Shown here one piece after another: positions 1-12,374 of a stretch of 63,759 nt of DNA. The position numbers were made by a program, and so were the translations under genes. The notes under the pieces are model-generated. The model did not search any database and was not told the DNA's origin. It saw only the letters and a list, made by a program, of their open reading frames with translations. The DNA comes from Amanita rubescens. Taxonomy: Eukaryota > Basidiomycota > Agaricomycetes > Agaricales > Amanitaceae. The stretch is taken from positions 1-63,759 of the forward strand of contig WION01000297.1 in NCBI GenBank assembly GCA_015039365.1, read 5' to 3'. Positions within the stretch are counted from its first letter, which is position 1, and every line of letters starts with the position of its first letter.

Positions 1-135
1 TAATGGGGATGTGACGAAAGGGTAGGCATATACGAAAAAGTAAGCATGTCCGACGTGTCATGTAATCATAATGTAGGAGTCCGTACCGTGTTTGTAACAG
101 TCTCTTCTGAACATGTCATGACCCATTATCAACAG

Positions 136-744
136 GCAGTGAGTCACATTCTCATGGAATTTCAACATTCTTGCATGAACTTTCCATCAGAACGTAAGTC
201 AGCATACAGCCCTCCCTTTTCCATTCATCTGAAATAACTATCAGTTGGTATTGTACCAAAGTTCTTCAATAGCTGCTACATGATTAAAAATTTCCCAACT
301 TGTCCAAGACTGTATGTGCACTTATCAAGTGTGATTCAAAGTCTTATTGCTGCTTGTTCTTAGCTAGAGCTTTCAGTGTTTCAAAATGAAGGAACTGAAG
401 GAATGCCAACCAGATTTTCAGTGACTGTAAGCATTATGGTTGTTCATTGATGTTCAATTAATGCAAATGGCATAACCAGCCTCCAGCTTGCCAAGTATTA
501 GTTGGTAATGATTCATATTCCATTTATTTAAATATGTGGCTAACATATCAAAGCAACTATTATCATTTGCAAGCTATCATTTCCCATAACAAAGCATTTT
601 GGAGAAGCAATCACAGATGCTTTTGACCAGTTCAAGGAGCAAGGCTATATGGAGAAACTGAAGAATCAAATTACCTCTGACTCCTTACCTTCCAATCGTC
701 AGATGTTGACTGCATTCCTGTATGATCAAATCATTCAGATGTAA
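136..744 (+). CDS. 3' part of a micro-exon gene, paralogue of the 52-55 kb array gene
   Basis: Seen: exons GCA (136-138), AAC (191-193), TTG (245-247) and ACT (309-311), each flanked by AG and GT; then a 63-nt exon (364-426), a single codon TTG (502-504) and a 150-nt last exon (595-744) ending in TAA. All are phase 0. The last exon encodes 49 residues including KLKNQITS and FLYDQII, both shared with the minus-strand gene ending at 51909 (about 27 of 49 identical). Exon lengths of 63, 3 and 150 nt match exactly. The TAG at 361-363, which looks like a stop if read through, is the splice acceptor. The 5' part lies outside the window or is lost; the first 100 bases contain CpG unlike the rest and may be a junction. 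Function unknown. The exon structure is inferred from paired comparison, not from transcripts. Confidence 0.6.
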
Positions 745-2225
745 TTAACCATGGTGTGTAGTCCATTTATAATTTACACTAATGAATGACTAACCACACT
801 TTAACAGACTTGAAATAACAATTCTACTTACATCAGCATATGTCAACTCCTTTCCTAGTTGTACTATTCCTCCAATGCCCCTTCTGACTGAATAAGTTCC
901 ATTACTTATTCTAACTGTTTGTTTTCTCGTGAAATATTTCCTCGCATACACATACCTGGCACTACTTGTCGCTGCTATGAATGTATCTTTGAGTGCAGAT
1001 ATCCCATTGTCAAAATGAGATGGGGAAATGTCAAGGGCAGGTTGGACAAGGTTAAGAAGAATGCTATAATGTAGGTTTTACGTTCAGTCGTCTTTTGTTC
1101 GTGTAGCGTGGCAACGCCTAGGTCATTGGCACTACTCGCCAGGAGCACATCAAATCTTGATAAATAACAGGAGGGGTCTCGCGCTCATTACTTAAGTTGG
1201 TTTATGTGCGCGGCTTGGCTAATCTAAACCCGCTGATAGCTTTTCCTTGTGAGAAGGTAATAAGACAAGCTTCGGATTGTCTATCGCAAACCACGCTGCA
1301 CGGCCAAGAGGCGAGCGTAGCGGATATTCATAAGCAGTCGGAGCTATCAAGGCAGTTGAGATCATATGTTTGAAGCGGTTGATTTATAATGCATTCGTCG
1401 GCCGTCGAACACTGCCTCTCGCGCCAGTGCCCAATAGAGTTTGTCTTGACTGCGCAGTTGGCTAGGCCTTGTGCAATCCGTGCGAACGCCCACCATATTT
1501 AGGCTGTTATCTTCATCCACAGAAGAACAAAACCTAGACCAAGCCAAAGTTATCGCAATGAATTGCAGCCAAAACATATTGTTTGTTCCTGAACCAGGAA
1601 GCAACCGGATGTGGCGCGCGGGCATGACCTCATGATAGGCGATAGACTACTTCCATATAGTCACGATGCTATGATATCGCTTGACTGTCCGATCCATACA
1701 CCCATTAATGCGACAGAAGGTCAAATTGACATGTCTGCTGTCATATGGCTTGCCCGATGCTCAGCGTTTAGAGCTTAGCGCTGCTCCGTCCCTGCGATAT
1801 AGTAGGCACTACCGTTATTGTTCAATTCCGAGGTACGAATCCAAATTTGGCAATTAAACAGCATCGCCCTATCAGCACAGCAGGCGATGGTGTCAGGTAC
1901 AAGTAATCAAATGAGCAAGCAACTGAAACCTCACCTCAAGCTCAAGGGCCATGCTTAACAAGAAGTTAATGCACCGTAGTCTGTCAATGTCATGCTTCTC
2001 GCATTTTCTGCGCGGCGCTTGGGCGTGACAAGCAAATAGGAACAAATAACCGTGTCACTGTGACTCTTGACTGTATTTGTGAGCAAACTACCGCTTTGTC
2101 TCTTGCGCTCTTCTATCCTCCGTCCCACGTCCTTGTCAACGGTGCGTATCGCCCATTTGTAGTAGAACGCTTCTAATTGTATTTAGGGCACTGTTATTAC
2201 CAGGGCACAGGCTCGGACTTCAAAT
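745..2225. other. Intergenic; CpG-poor then normal composition
   Basis: No gene recognised. Bases up to about 1080 are still A/T-rich and poor in CpG, as in the gene to the left; composition changes sharply afterwards. The last 100 bases before 2226 form the likely promoter of the RING gene. Confidence 0.5.
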
Positions 2226-5200
2226 ATGGACCATGATACAGGCCATCATCTCCCGTCTGAATATATTACCCCCACAACCGACTATAATACCCCCGCCACT
2301 TTGTCAGAAGACGTAGAGATGACACCAGATTCCGCTCATAGCGAAGAAACCGACTCTGTGCAGGATCTCATGGAATTCTCCGATGCCTCAGACTCGTCAG
2401 AATCCGGATCGGTGCAGTCGGCAGCAGACGCTCATGAGATCATGATGCAGGCTGATGGCAGCGAGCACGATTCCACACCACCGGGCCCCAGCCATGAGTC
2501 ATCTTCTGGACCTACCCTAAATTCCACCGTCTTACAATCTCGACCTGCTTCGCAGCGCAGCAACAACAGACGTGCTCGCGTAGAAGATGACGAGGATGAA
2601 GAGCGCGATAGAAGGCACCCGTCGCAACGTATCAGTAACCCCTCTCCAGATTCCTCTGTTAACTCACGAACATCGTCATCAGCACCATCGCCTCCACAGT
2701 CACAACCTCCCACGCGCCCCCAAACTGCGCGCATACGTACAACATTTACAATACCTTCTTTAACTCGTTTGGGAATCGACCAAACAGGTCCCTTTCGCTT
2801 CTTCCAGCACCTGATGCCTCAATCGCAACCACCTCAGAACAATACTCAAAATCCAATGAACGATACACCCACACCTAGTAATGCCAACGCCACCGCTCCA
2901 CAGGAGCCCCCGCAACCTCCCCAAGTTAATGGTGCTCCAAACTCTCAGCCCACACAAGCACAACCGCATGGTGGGTTTACACTAATATTTCTGCAATCTG
3001 GGCTTGGATTTCTACCGCCTTTACGCATCATTCCCCATCTTGGAAACGCTCACACCACTCTTTCAGGCAATGAACAATCCGACTTTCAGATGTTTACCGA
3101 GATGCTGCTGCGTTTAGGTATGCTTGGGGCCGCCTTCGGTGGTTTTTCTGGTGAACCCGAGGTTGAGGATCCGGAGCGGGCGAGGAAGCTTATCAATGGC
3201 TTAGAGGAAGTGCCACTTGGCCTCGTCCGAAGACTAGAGCGGATAGGCGGGACCGATGATGAGGATGGTGGACGGGACACGATGTGTGCTATCTGCTGGG
3301 ATCAATTACTGGATGACGCTGGATTCAAAGACAATGACTCAAAAGAGTCCACGTCAGATGGTACAAACATCTCAGATCCCGCAGAGCCATCGCTTCGAGA
3401 GTCCACACCATCTCCAGATTCCGCATCACAGGACGCGGCTGCAAAGCACCCAAAAATCGTCTCCCTTCCTTGTGCACATATTTTTCATGCTGACTGCTTG
3501 ATTCCGTGGTTTTCTCGCCCGAGGCAAACGACGTGCCCTACATGCCGCTTCAATATTGACCCCGAAAACCTTACTCGAAGTCGAAGAAGGCGGTCGTCGC
3601 CACGAATGCCTACAGGACCCTCACCTGACGTTCCCGCGCCTGACAATCAAACAGAGCAACAACCTACTACTACCGCGACAGATGACGCGAACAACACAGT
3701 TCCCACGGCAACCGGTCAAGACAACGAGTCCCCTAACAGGCCTTCTGGTCAATTCATATTTGATCAGCTTCGCATCCCTATTGTCGTTTCCGGTCAAACT
3801 CTGTTTCCATCTGGCTTGGGAGCCAGAAATGCTAGCGATGGCGGGCCTGGCCGTGACGTGCTAGATCAGCTTCGGGCATCCATGGAAGAGCGGTTAAGAG
3901 GACGGGCGGGACAAGGACCCCTAAATGGTAACTACCGATCGCAAATTCAGTCAGCTAGAATGTTAACATTGGTATTAGGTGGCAATGCGGGATCCAACAA
4001 TGCCAATGATTCTTCGTTAGCGGATGATCCAACAGCTTCCCAAACATCAGTTCCCCCAACGACGCATATAAACCCTCCAACGCAACCAGCGATGCCTACC
4101 TCGCTCCCACCCCCATCTCACCCTAATACACAGACTGGGTCCGAAGATGATCACGGTGTGACGCACAGCATAGTATTTGGGTTTGACGTGCTAGTCGGCG
4201 GTGCCATAATGGGGCCTCGCCCTGAAGGGAACACAATGGACGTTGATGATGGAGTGGGGAATGACGGGGATGATAGGGATTGGATGGGGATGACGTTGCG
4301 CGATATTTTTGGTGGCCGTGGGGAGCCTAGAACTGAGGTTCCTGATGACAATAATGCTCAGCAGAATGGCGGCACGAACTTCAGAAACCAAGAAAATGAC
4401 GATTCAGGCATGGAAGCAGGTCAAAATAGGACCACCACGGAGGGGTTGCCGCAATTCCTTAATATGAACCTGGGCAACGGAGAATCATTGCATATTGCAA
4501 GCGGAAGTGGGCGTACGATGGGCGAAGCGATGGCCCAGTTGTTCGGCGGCATGGGACCGACTCCTTTCGGAACAAACGGTGATGGTCGACAAACCCAGAA
4601 CGTGGCCCCGGGCGCTGGCGCTAATACAAATACTGCAACACCAGAAAACGATAATGCACCTCAGAACGAATCCAATGATCGGGATAATCAAGGACCCACA
4701 AACGGAGGAATGTTTGCAGGGATGGGCATGATGCCATTCCAGTTCATGGCTCAGATGCTAGGATTCGCAACCCCCGGTCGAGTTCGTCGAAGAAATGGTC
4801 AGAATCAGAACCAGGCGTCCGAGACAGCGGATACCCCTCCCTCTGCTCCCGCTTCTGAGGCTCCTGAAGCGCGCCAAGCTGAGAACACGACAGCTAATGC
4901 CAATAGTGCCCAAGGATCCGAGCAAGGTGCTGTGCCCCAGACTACAACTGGCGGTAACACCAATGACGATAGTCCATTCACTCGTTTCATGCGTAATTTG
5001 GCTGGAAACTTGCCTCCAGGAGCGTCAGGGCCTCAGGAAGAGAATGTGCATATGCATTTCCTCCCAGGTGGGTTTACAATCCCTGGATTCCCACTTCGCG
5101 GGGATGCTCCTGGCCCAATGCCAACGAATATGCGTCAGTCTGAGAAGAAGCAATGGGCGCCACCCCCTGCGCCTGGACCTACGCTACGCCAGCGGATAGA

Positions 5201-5513
5201 GAAGAGAGAAAGAGAAGCAGGGTTGAGATGTTACGACGTAAGCTGCGGGGTAGGCCCCTCAGATGAAGACCCGCTGATTTCTGGTACGGCGGACGAGATG
5301 AAGCAATTGACACTACGTCCTGCGAATATGGAAGGGTCAACGTGCAGGCACACGTTCCACCGGTCGTGCCTGGTGAGCACGGAGAGAGTTGCGCTGAGGG
5401 GTGCCGATGCGCCAGTTGTAGGTGATGACGTGGAAGTATCTTGTTCGGTGTGCAGGGCGGTTGGAAGAGTGTCAAAGAATGATTGGGAGGAGGGTGTGCA
5501 ACAGTTATCATGA
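2226..5513 (+). CDS. Large RING-H2 zinc-finger protein, probable E3 ubiquitin ligase
   Basis: One uninterrupted frame of 1095 residues, unusual for this intron-rich genome. A RING-H2 domain starts at CAIC (Cys354, Cys357), continues after an acidic insert of about 55 residues with C-A-H-I-F-H-A-D-C from Cys416, and ends with CPTCR. RING-H2 fingers bind two zinc ions and recruit E2 enzymes, so a ubiquitin-ligase role is inferred. A second, degenerate zinc-binding stretch lies at the C-terminus (C-R-H-T-F-H-R-S-C near 1040, CSVC at 1073-1076). The remainder is low complexity, rich in Gln, Asn, Pro, Ser and Thr, with Gly/Met-rich patches and probably disordered. The start at 2226 is the first ATG of the frame. 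Substrate unknown. Confidence 0.82.
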   Translation: MDHDTGHHLPSEYITPTTDYNTPATLSEDVEMTPDSAHSEETDSVQDLMEFSDASDSSESGSVQSAADAHEIMMQADGSEHDSTPPGPSHESSSGPTLNSTVLQSRPASQRSNNRRARVEDDEDEERDRRHPSQRISNPSPDSSVNSRTSSSAPSPPQSQPPTRPQTARIRTTFTIPSLTRLGIDQTGPFRFFQHLMPQSQPPQNNTQNPMNDTPTPSNANATAPQEPPQPPQVNGAPNSQPTQAQPHGGFTLIFLQSGLGFLPPLRIIPHLGNAHTTLSGNEQSDFQMFTEMLLRLGMLGAAFGGFSGEPEVEDPERARKLINGLEEVPLGLVRRLERIGGTDDEDGGRDTMCAICWDQLLDDAGFKDNDSKESTSDGTNISDPAEPSLRESTPSPDSASQDAAAKHPKIVSLPCAHIFHADCLIPWFSRPRQTTCPTCRFNIDPENLTRSRRRRSSPRMPTGPSPDVPAPDNQTEQQPTTTATDDANNTVPTATGQDNESPNRPSGQFIFDQLRIPIVVSGQTLFPSGLGARNASDGGPGRDVLDQLRASMEERLRGRAGQGPLNGNYRSQIQSARMLTLVLGGNAGSNNANDSSLADDPTASQTSVPPTTHINPPTQPAMPTSLPPPSHPNTQTGSEDDHGVTHSIVFGFDVLVGGAIMGPRPEGNTMDVDDGVGNDGDDRDWMGMTLRDIFGGRGEPRTEVPDDNNAQQNGGTNFRNQENDDSGMEAGQNRTTTEGLPQFLNMNLGNGESLHIASGSGRTMGEAMAQLFGGMGPTPFGTNGDGRQTQNVAPGAGANTNTATPENDNAPQNESNDRDNQGPTNGGMFAGMGMMPFQFMAQMLGFATPGRVRRRNGQNQNQASETADTPPSAPASEAPEARQAENTTANANSAQGSEQGAVPQTTTGGNTNDDSPFTRFMRNLAGNLPPGASGPQEENVHMHFLPGGFTIPGFPLRGDAPGPMPTNMRQSEKKQWAPPPAPGPTLRQRIEKREREAGLRCYDVSCGVGPSDEDPLISGTADEMKQLTLRPANMEGSTCRHTFHRSCLVSTERVALRGADAPVVGDDVEVSCSVCRAVGRVSKNDWEEGVQQLS

Positions 5514-7876
5514 TGCATTGATGCACGAGTGAGTCTCATACCACTTGATGTATCTGTTACATTTACTGATCATTTTTTCCAGAATTTTCGAAGTCGCGAC
5601 GAAAACACCACAAAACCATGAAAACAACTGAAAATCGATAATATAATACAATACTGTTTCAATATTCCTCCGTCTACTGTATGTTCAGAACGTACGCTTG
5701 TCTGTTCTAATGTTCTCAGTTGACATTCATCTCCACTTCATCACTGTATTCCAGTTCCATCGTAGCACTTGATCCTGGCCACGCACTTTCTTATAGCTTG
5801 ATAGTACCCGCTTCTGCAGAACTTAATATTTATTGATGATTCCCTATCATCATGCCACATGATGGTAATCTACTCTGGTTCTGCTAAGACTGCGACTCGG
5901 AGTCTGTCAGTCTTATCTGTTATGTTAACGGTGTTTGGCGCGCTTAGTCAGCTCGCGCATCAGTGCCGAACTTTTCGGCGGTGCTTGAACAATAGTCTAT
6001 GACTCGGTCGCTGCGTTATGCAGTGCTACAATTACACCTTTTTTTAGCGAGCTCTGCGTTTTCACCGCCCATCGTGCACAGCTATGTGCGTGCCCTGTTG
6101 CATAAAAACTAGACAAAGACCCACCCGTTAATTCTTCATGAACCCACGATTCTTCTTTACTCATTTCCGTCAAGAGCGCAAGTTGGTTGTGGCAATTGAA
6201 CCCGTAAACGCCGCCAACGCCGCACGGTTACCTCGCGTTATGCCATAATTCTGGCAGGCACTTCGAGCAAGAGATATACCATTGGGGGTATACCAGGGCG
6301 GCGCTTTCTTATATAATGGTTGAAGTACGCGAAGAGCAAGTACAATTGAAGCTGCCATTGTTTCTCCTCCCTCCTGCCCGCACATTCCCCCAGGTCCCGA
6401 GCAACTATCATTAACCCGCCGGCGGTGTCCACTCTATCTTGCTTTGCCTGCCGCTCTAATCATATGGTATCATCTCTTTCAAGCTTTGGCTCGTGGTTTT
6501 CTGGTTTTGGCTTGCCACTCGATAAGCACGTTGCGATTGTGATTATCCTCTATGAAGATAGCGTGCATCATACGCGTGCTGATAATACTCTGGGCGCTCT
6601 CTCCTGCGGGTCTAGGTGGTCCTTGGCCCCCGCGCGTGTTTGAGGGTCTGTCTCTTTCTCTCTCCGCTGGCGTCAAAAAATGGTATCTCCGAATCTGGAA
6701 GCTCTGAATATGATATTATTACTTGCAACCGGGCAACCAAGGAACTTCGGAATCAAAGCTTGAACGAGAAGTGCGGATAATTGATCATGACGTGCAAGGT
6801 GATAACGTCCTATTCATGGAAGCTTACTATTTCCTGTTGCCCTGTGACGTTTTCCTTGCTAAGCAGCGATGGCCTCGAGCTTCTGGGTGCAGATATTGGA
6901 ATGAAAACCGTCTTCTCTGGATCCACTGTCATTTTTACCCGAGGCACGGACCAAACCCCTGGACTCGACCTTCTTATCGCATTGTTGCTAAGAGGAGTTG
7001 ATTGCGTAAAGCAATCCTCGAGGCACTCCATGATTTCATAATCTGGCTCTCCGCGTTTCGTCATCCTCACTGGAGCAATCTCTGATAAGCTCAAGCGTAG
7101 GCCTTTACTCCGTTTTGCTCCTCGACTTGAAATATATCTCGCGGGGTTTCAAAGCTATAAACACTTGAACATGTGTTGTTGTTCACATCCTTCTGGATCA
7201 TGATCAAGCTTCGAAACATCACATTTCCATACTGTCGGTTCCTATACCCCTAAGCTGTCCTCGTCAGCTGCCTAAACTCCGTCCTGGTGCTGCGTATCGG
7301 CCACCCATGGGATCGCTTCTTCTTGTCCCCCGCTGACATATTTGCTGCCTCGTTCCCACCCTTCCGTAATGCTGGTCTCGAACTGCGTTATTTGGAAAAG
7401 TGCGATATCTGGGGTAATAGCATTCGCCAAATCTTATGCTGCCGCAGCTCCCCGCCCCGACTTCCAAATTCGGCCCATCCCTCAATACGTACGTTGTCCC
7501 TTTCGGTCGACTGTGTCATTTTCTAACTCAAGCTTAAACAGGCCTCATCTCGTAACTTTGGAGAACGTGACTACATTGTTCATTGATATGTTGCATAAAC
7601 GTTAAACGGCCCAAGCGCGACTTCAGTGAACGAACAAGTACAGTAAGTAACCAGACTTGTGCTGTTACAATTACATGGAATGCGGAGGAGATGAGGTACA
7701 TGGTAGGAGAAGAATAATATGCCAGCAGAATGCGAAGAAATGTGAAGACGATAACCAGATGCATAAATTGAGCTCGAATGCGAAAGAATCGAAGTGAAGA
7801 CGAAAGGATGGACGAATCAATGAACCCCACAAGTGTCAATGAAACCGGAACCGTGCAACAGTTTGGCGAGTGGCGC
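5514..7876. other. Gene-poor interval with a dispersed repeat
   Basis: No convincing gene. Several 60-90 codon open frames overlap on both strands, with no recognisable domains. A roughly 70-base stretch at 6962-7031 recurs at 27081-27140. Confidence 0.4.
6962..7031 (+). repeat. Dispersed repeat, copy 1
   Basis: Shares ACTCGACCT, an AAGAGGAGT block and TTGCGTAAAGCAA followed by CTCGA with 27081-27140 in the same order. The other copy lies just upstream of the Crinkler-like gene. Nature unknown; it could be a promoter fragment carried along by an old duplication. Confidence 0.5.
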
Positions 7877-9261
7877 TTAAGGGTCTGCATAGGATTTGAG
7901 ATACAGTCGATAATTGATTCCGTCCTGCTCGATCCCGGCGAAGACTCTGTGGCTCCGAAGAATATCCACGCGTAGCAGGCATTGTCTCCCGTTGTACTCG
8001 TACTGCCTACGTTTCTCGCGGTGGGGCTCAGCGTGTCTCCTGTCGTCGTCTGTTATCCTATCTTCGGCTTTAATGGACCTGTGCAAGGTCTCATAGATGG
8101 CAGCAAACACATCCTTGATCCGGATATAATCTTTACTTCGGACGCGGACGGGCCACATTGCAAAGTATGAGTCACTGTGATATATTGTCATATCTGTTAG
8201 GTGGGCGTGTGTGCAGGCGGACTGTTCCAGGAGATGCCGGTCAATTGGCAGCATCATGCCTCGGTCATACACACGGATGCTAGCTCCGTTGTTTTCTCGA
8301 GGATCAAATGCGATGTCGAAGTATAACGACCTGCTGACACGGCCTGTCCTGTCCATCCTGGGTGGTCTCAGATAGTCGTGCAGCGCGTACGCTGCAGGCT
8401 TCATCGGTACTATCAGATCGTGGTCATTAATTTCAATCGGAACAGTGACCAACAGTTACGACAACCTACCTCGTGTTATGTAGGCAGGTATGTAATTCGA
8501 TGTCCTGATCTGCGTCAACCGGACCTCGTCCTCGTCGCTAACTGATAGCTCATCAGCTACGGCACAGTTTGGAAAAGAAGAAAACTAACCAGGCGAATCA
8601 CTGGCTTGGTGTCGCGCAGTGCTATAGCCGTGCGTATTTGTGCTCCTTCGTCTTTCCATTGGCGTGGCTGCACAAGGATCAGCTAAAGTGTGCGAAATAT
8701 ATATGCGAGGGGAGACATGCCATAATGATTAGATTGGCGAACCGATTGTTGGCGAGAAACGCCGTTTTTCACCGACGCATAATGTCCTGTTATGGAAGGA
8801 TGAATCAGATGATCACCGCTACCGACCTTAACAGTGACGAACCTGTATGATGCCCCGAATAAATATCTTGCGGCACTGGTGGCCTCGATTGTGGATACCC
8901 GCCCGATGCCTGCACGGGAGGTACGCTCTGATCCTTTGGTCGTTTTAGTATGCCTGATAGATCGATAGATTTGATCAAGAGTTTTTAAAGGATATTAGAG
9001 CGGTCGGCACTTACTGCGGGGATGTCCTTGAGAAGTAGTCCTGCTACGTCTGGGCACCTGAGATGGCGCCTGATAAGGCTGCTGTTGCATCTGCGCCGGT
9101 ACTGGGATTGGTGCAAAGGTTGGCGGGACTGTAGGTAGCGGCCGCTGTGCGTAGTCTCGAGAATTGACTGGAAAGAGCCCCTTTTCATTAACAGCGTCAA
9201 TAGGTAATTCCTTTGGGCGCTGTCGGGGTGCTTTGATTATGTTCATCAACTTGACCATCAT
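7877..9261 (-). CDS. DUF6699-like basidiomycete protein
   Basis: Five exons can be joined in frame: 9261-9015, 8953-8843, 8667-8590, 8541-8470 and 8409-7877, giving 346 residues. The N-terminal half is rich in Pro, Gln and Ser (likely disordered). The C-terminal half (from VPMKPAAYALHDYLR) has the layout of the DUF6699 family: a FD-type beta segment, a THAHLTDMTI region, an I-R-I-K-D-V helix and a basic D-R-I-T-D-D-D-R-R-H helix. The family is common in Agaricomycetes and has no established function. Junctions fit GT-AG introns except that the third intron (8668-8842) is long and may hide a small exon. The start at 9261 has a second ATG immediately after it. Confidence 0.6.
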
Positions 9262-12200
9262 AACGTTTTAGCTGTGCAGAAGAGTGAGGAAGAGGCGTCG
9301 ATGTTGCGGGAAAGAGAAACGGTTTTGTATAGAATATAAAAGTCGTAAGCGTGATGTCGTGGCTGCGATGGCGCGATCAAGGGTCGATTGCAGCTGTATA
9401 GATTCAAGTCTTTGGTTTTATCCACCACAGAGGGCCTATCGATGGTCAAGGCCGCGGCCGGGGAGGGGTTTATGAAGCAAACGCAGTGTGGTAGGGGAGC
9501 CCCTTTGGGGGACCCTAAGCCTGCAGTCAATCAGCTTAAGAGCCGTAAGGAAGGCAGGCGAACACGAGGCATCTCAGTTGCCTTAAAGTGGGACAACTCC
9601 GATGACACTTGATCTATGTTCTCTCACGTGAACGTTTTAGCTTTTTTTCTCGCTTTCTACGGTTGCCCCCACACAGAGTATATCCTAGTAGCTTGAATAC
9701 ATTGGTCACCTACCCAACTTTTTTCCTGAAATTCACAAACCGGCGAGCACAGCCTGCTATTATTCTATTATTGTTAAACCCTTCCTGTTCCGTACCCGGT
9801 CAACGCGGGTCAGCATCCGCAGACTCATGTCCTTACGGTGAAACACGGTAATCATCATCATCGTGCAGATAGTGAATCCGGTGAGAACACCTGTTTTGAA
9901 GCGTGCTTCTCCTCCTATCAAAATCGATCGTTAGACTCTCTGCGAGTACTAAGACCGTTTTGCAACGTCATCACTTCCCCCCTGGTGGAGACGTCGTGCA
10001 GCACTTGACTAAATGGATTCTTTCATTCACACATGTAGACGCTCGCTGCTGACGCATATGGTGCCTACCGGCAGGCGCTGACTGTGCTTGAAATTCTGCC
10101 ATGCTATGCTATGTATGTACCTCACGTTCTACACGTGCAGTACAGCTGCTAGATCTTGGGTTGTAGACTTGTCCCGTTTTCTATCGACTAATGGAAATTG
10201 ATGTAGCGAACCACAGTTAAAAGTAATCACTACTACCCGTAGTTAGACGATGAACTCCGCTCGTCGCTATTTTATTATGAATGTGTTCAATTAGTACGGT
10301 CTTCGTTGTATCATAATCCATATGTCGGAGATGAAGATGGGTCACATGCATGCTTTTAGCTTATCGGACCTCGGGGCGTGCGTTGCTGCCACGATGCTCT
10401 GGACATCTCCAGAACACAGGGAACTACCCGGAGTGACATGCATCGACTGTGGGTCCAACAATAATGCTCACAAGTCTTGTACTCACGTATTCGTTCTGCG
10501 TTGTTTTACAACTTGCAACTCCGCACCTTGAAGCCCGAGTAAAAGCAACACAAGACGTTCGATGTTTCAGGACGTAGGCGATGCACAGTTGTATCACAGT
10601 ATCAATAATGTAATAATAAATACACGCCCACCTTCTTCGTCCGCTCTAGACACTCGCTGACTATGATTTCAATGATAGGCTGGCTTACTCCGCCATTCAG
10701 ATTCTTGCTATAGTTACTGTTTGAATCCCCTAACCCTCGGGACTAGAAGAATTACAAAGTGACATAGGCGATGTTCCGATTAGTCCGTATCGGCATTCAC
10801 AGAATTGAAGAGTCGAGTACAGCTCGACAAGCGTGAGCTGCTATCCAAAGCTCGCGTCATGGAAGGGAGAAGATCGTTGCGTCAGATTGATGACGTGGTC
10901 TACAAACTCATGTTTTTTAAAAGTAACCTCAGCACAGCAGGAATATGATCCGTCAAGTAAAGGAGACTTACATCGTTAACGTATGCACCACAGCACTTCT
11001 GTTGAACACGCATCGATGTTATTTTTACCCGAGATACCGGATCGACTTACGTATCGCGCGATCCGCAGAAGATACGGGAACCCATCCGTATTTAGGCTGA
11101 CAGGTGCCATTCGTGGTAAACCGACTCGCAACGCGAGGAAAATGCTAGCAGGAGATATGCGTCGTTGTAAACCCCAGTGGTTTCTGATATGGATAGGGCT
11201 CTGTCTGCGGGAAATGGATAAGAACGAGGAAGGTGGCGATGGCCGAGCGTTTCCTTTTGTAGAGTTGCCGGCAATAGTTCCGAGACCAGGGTGAGCGACA
11301 AATCCCAGTTCTGGCATAAATGAGGCAATTTAATGTCCGTCATAATGGATAGAGTCGAGAATGTACGGCCTATATGAACAAGCGGGGTCACCCGGTTTTG
11401 TTCTTGGTAGGGTCGATTCATCCCGAGGGTAATACCAGCAAGACATACGGGGGAATGGTTTCGTAAATCGTCGGCGTCATCAGAACAACAAGGCATCAGA
11501 AGGGGAAGCGAGGCAACAACTGTGGTGGCCATCGTTTGTTTCATAGACATGGAATTTCCATAAACTCGTGAAGAAGGGATGTCAGGTTCCCGAGTAAATA
11601 TTTTTCTTCCTGATAGAGATTTATCCTTCGATTTTCGGAGTTGCCAATCTTGCACCGAGCGCACGGGCTGCGCCAACAGGGTTACGAGATTTCTGATCAA
11701 TGGAAGGCCGGAAAGACATAGCGCTTGCAATATCATGATAGTGGAAATAAGCAGGCATGACGCACCGCATGTCTGCTGAATATTTGAGCGCGTCTACTAA
11801 GGGAAAAATGACAGCCGTCTCCTTCTTGTTTGGGAGCTCGAATGAGCGAGGCGTGCTTGCATCTCACAGCTGCAAATTGAGGCTCAGGGCAGCGGAAGGC
11901 TATGATATTTTCCATGTGTCCCGATTCAACATCGTCGGGATTTGTATATCAGGGAGGGACAAAACCTCCGATGCATCATGGTTCTGACGATTTGGTATGG
12001 CAATAGACATTATACAAGTACATGCCACCCTATTTCCTCCGAACATATCAGAAAAGTAAGTCAATTAAACTGATACGTACTGGCACGAATGGAGCTCACA
12101 GCTGCAATTTGGGCTCAGCATGCTATGCATCGCAAGGCTCGGGGAAATCGTCAAATAATAATCTGATGTCGAGAAGCGAACTATCGTAAATAAAGCAACG

Positions 12201-12374
12201 ACCATTAAAATCGGAATTGATACTTATGGGTGTTATTGGCTGAGTGCGAATTACTGTGGGCGTGACATATCAGCGCCGCGTGACAGTCGGAGTTACGGAC
12301 CCAATTTGGCAACTCCCGTATTCAGGGCAGAAAAAACCAAAAGTCAAGGTTAAGACGTTGAGGGAGCCAGTAAC
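9262..12374. other. 3.1 kb without a recognised gene
   Basis: A 214-codon open frame on the minus strand (11092-11736) shows no domain, no convincing composition and no intron partners, and I do not call it. The final few hundred bases precede the Nop56 gene and should hold its promoter. Confidence 0.4.

Noticed and set aside
360..364. Nonsense codon TAG in the left-edge copy
   Set aside because: Comparison with the minus-strand copy shows it is the splice acceptor (TTCTTAG) before the 63-nt exon.
11092..11736. 214-codon minus-strand open frame
   Set aside because: No domain, no intron partners and unconvincing composition; it overlaps another 113-codon frame on the same strand.
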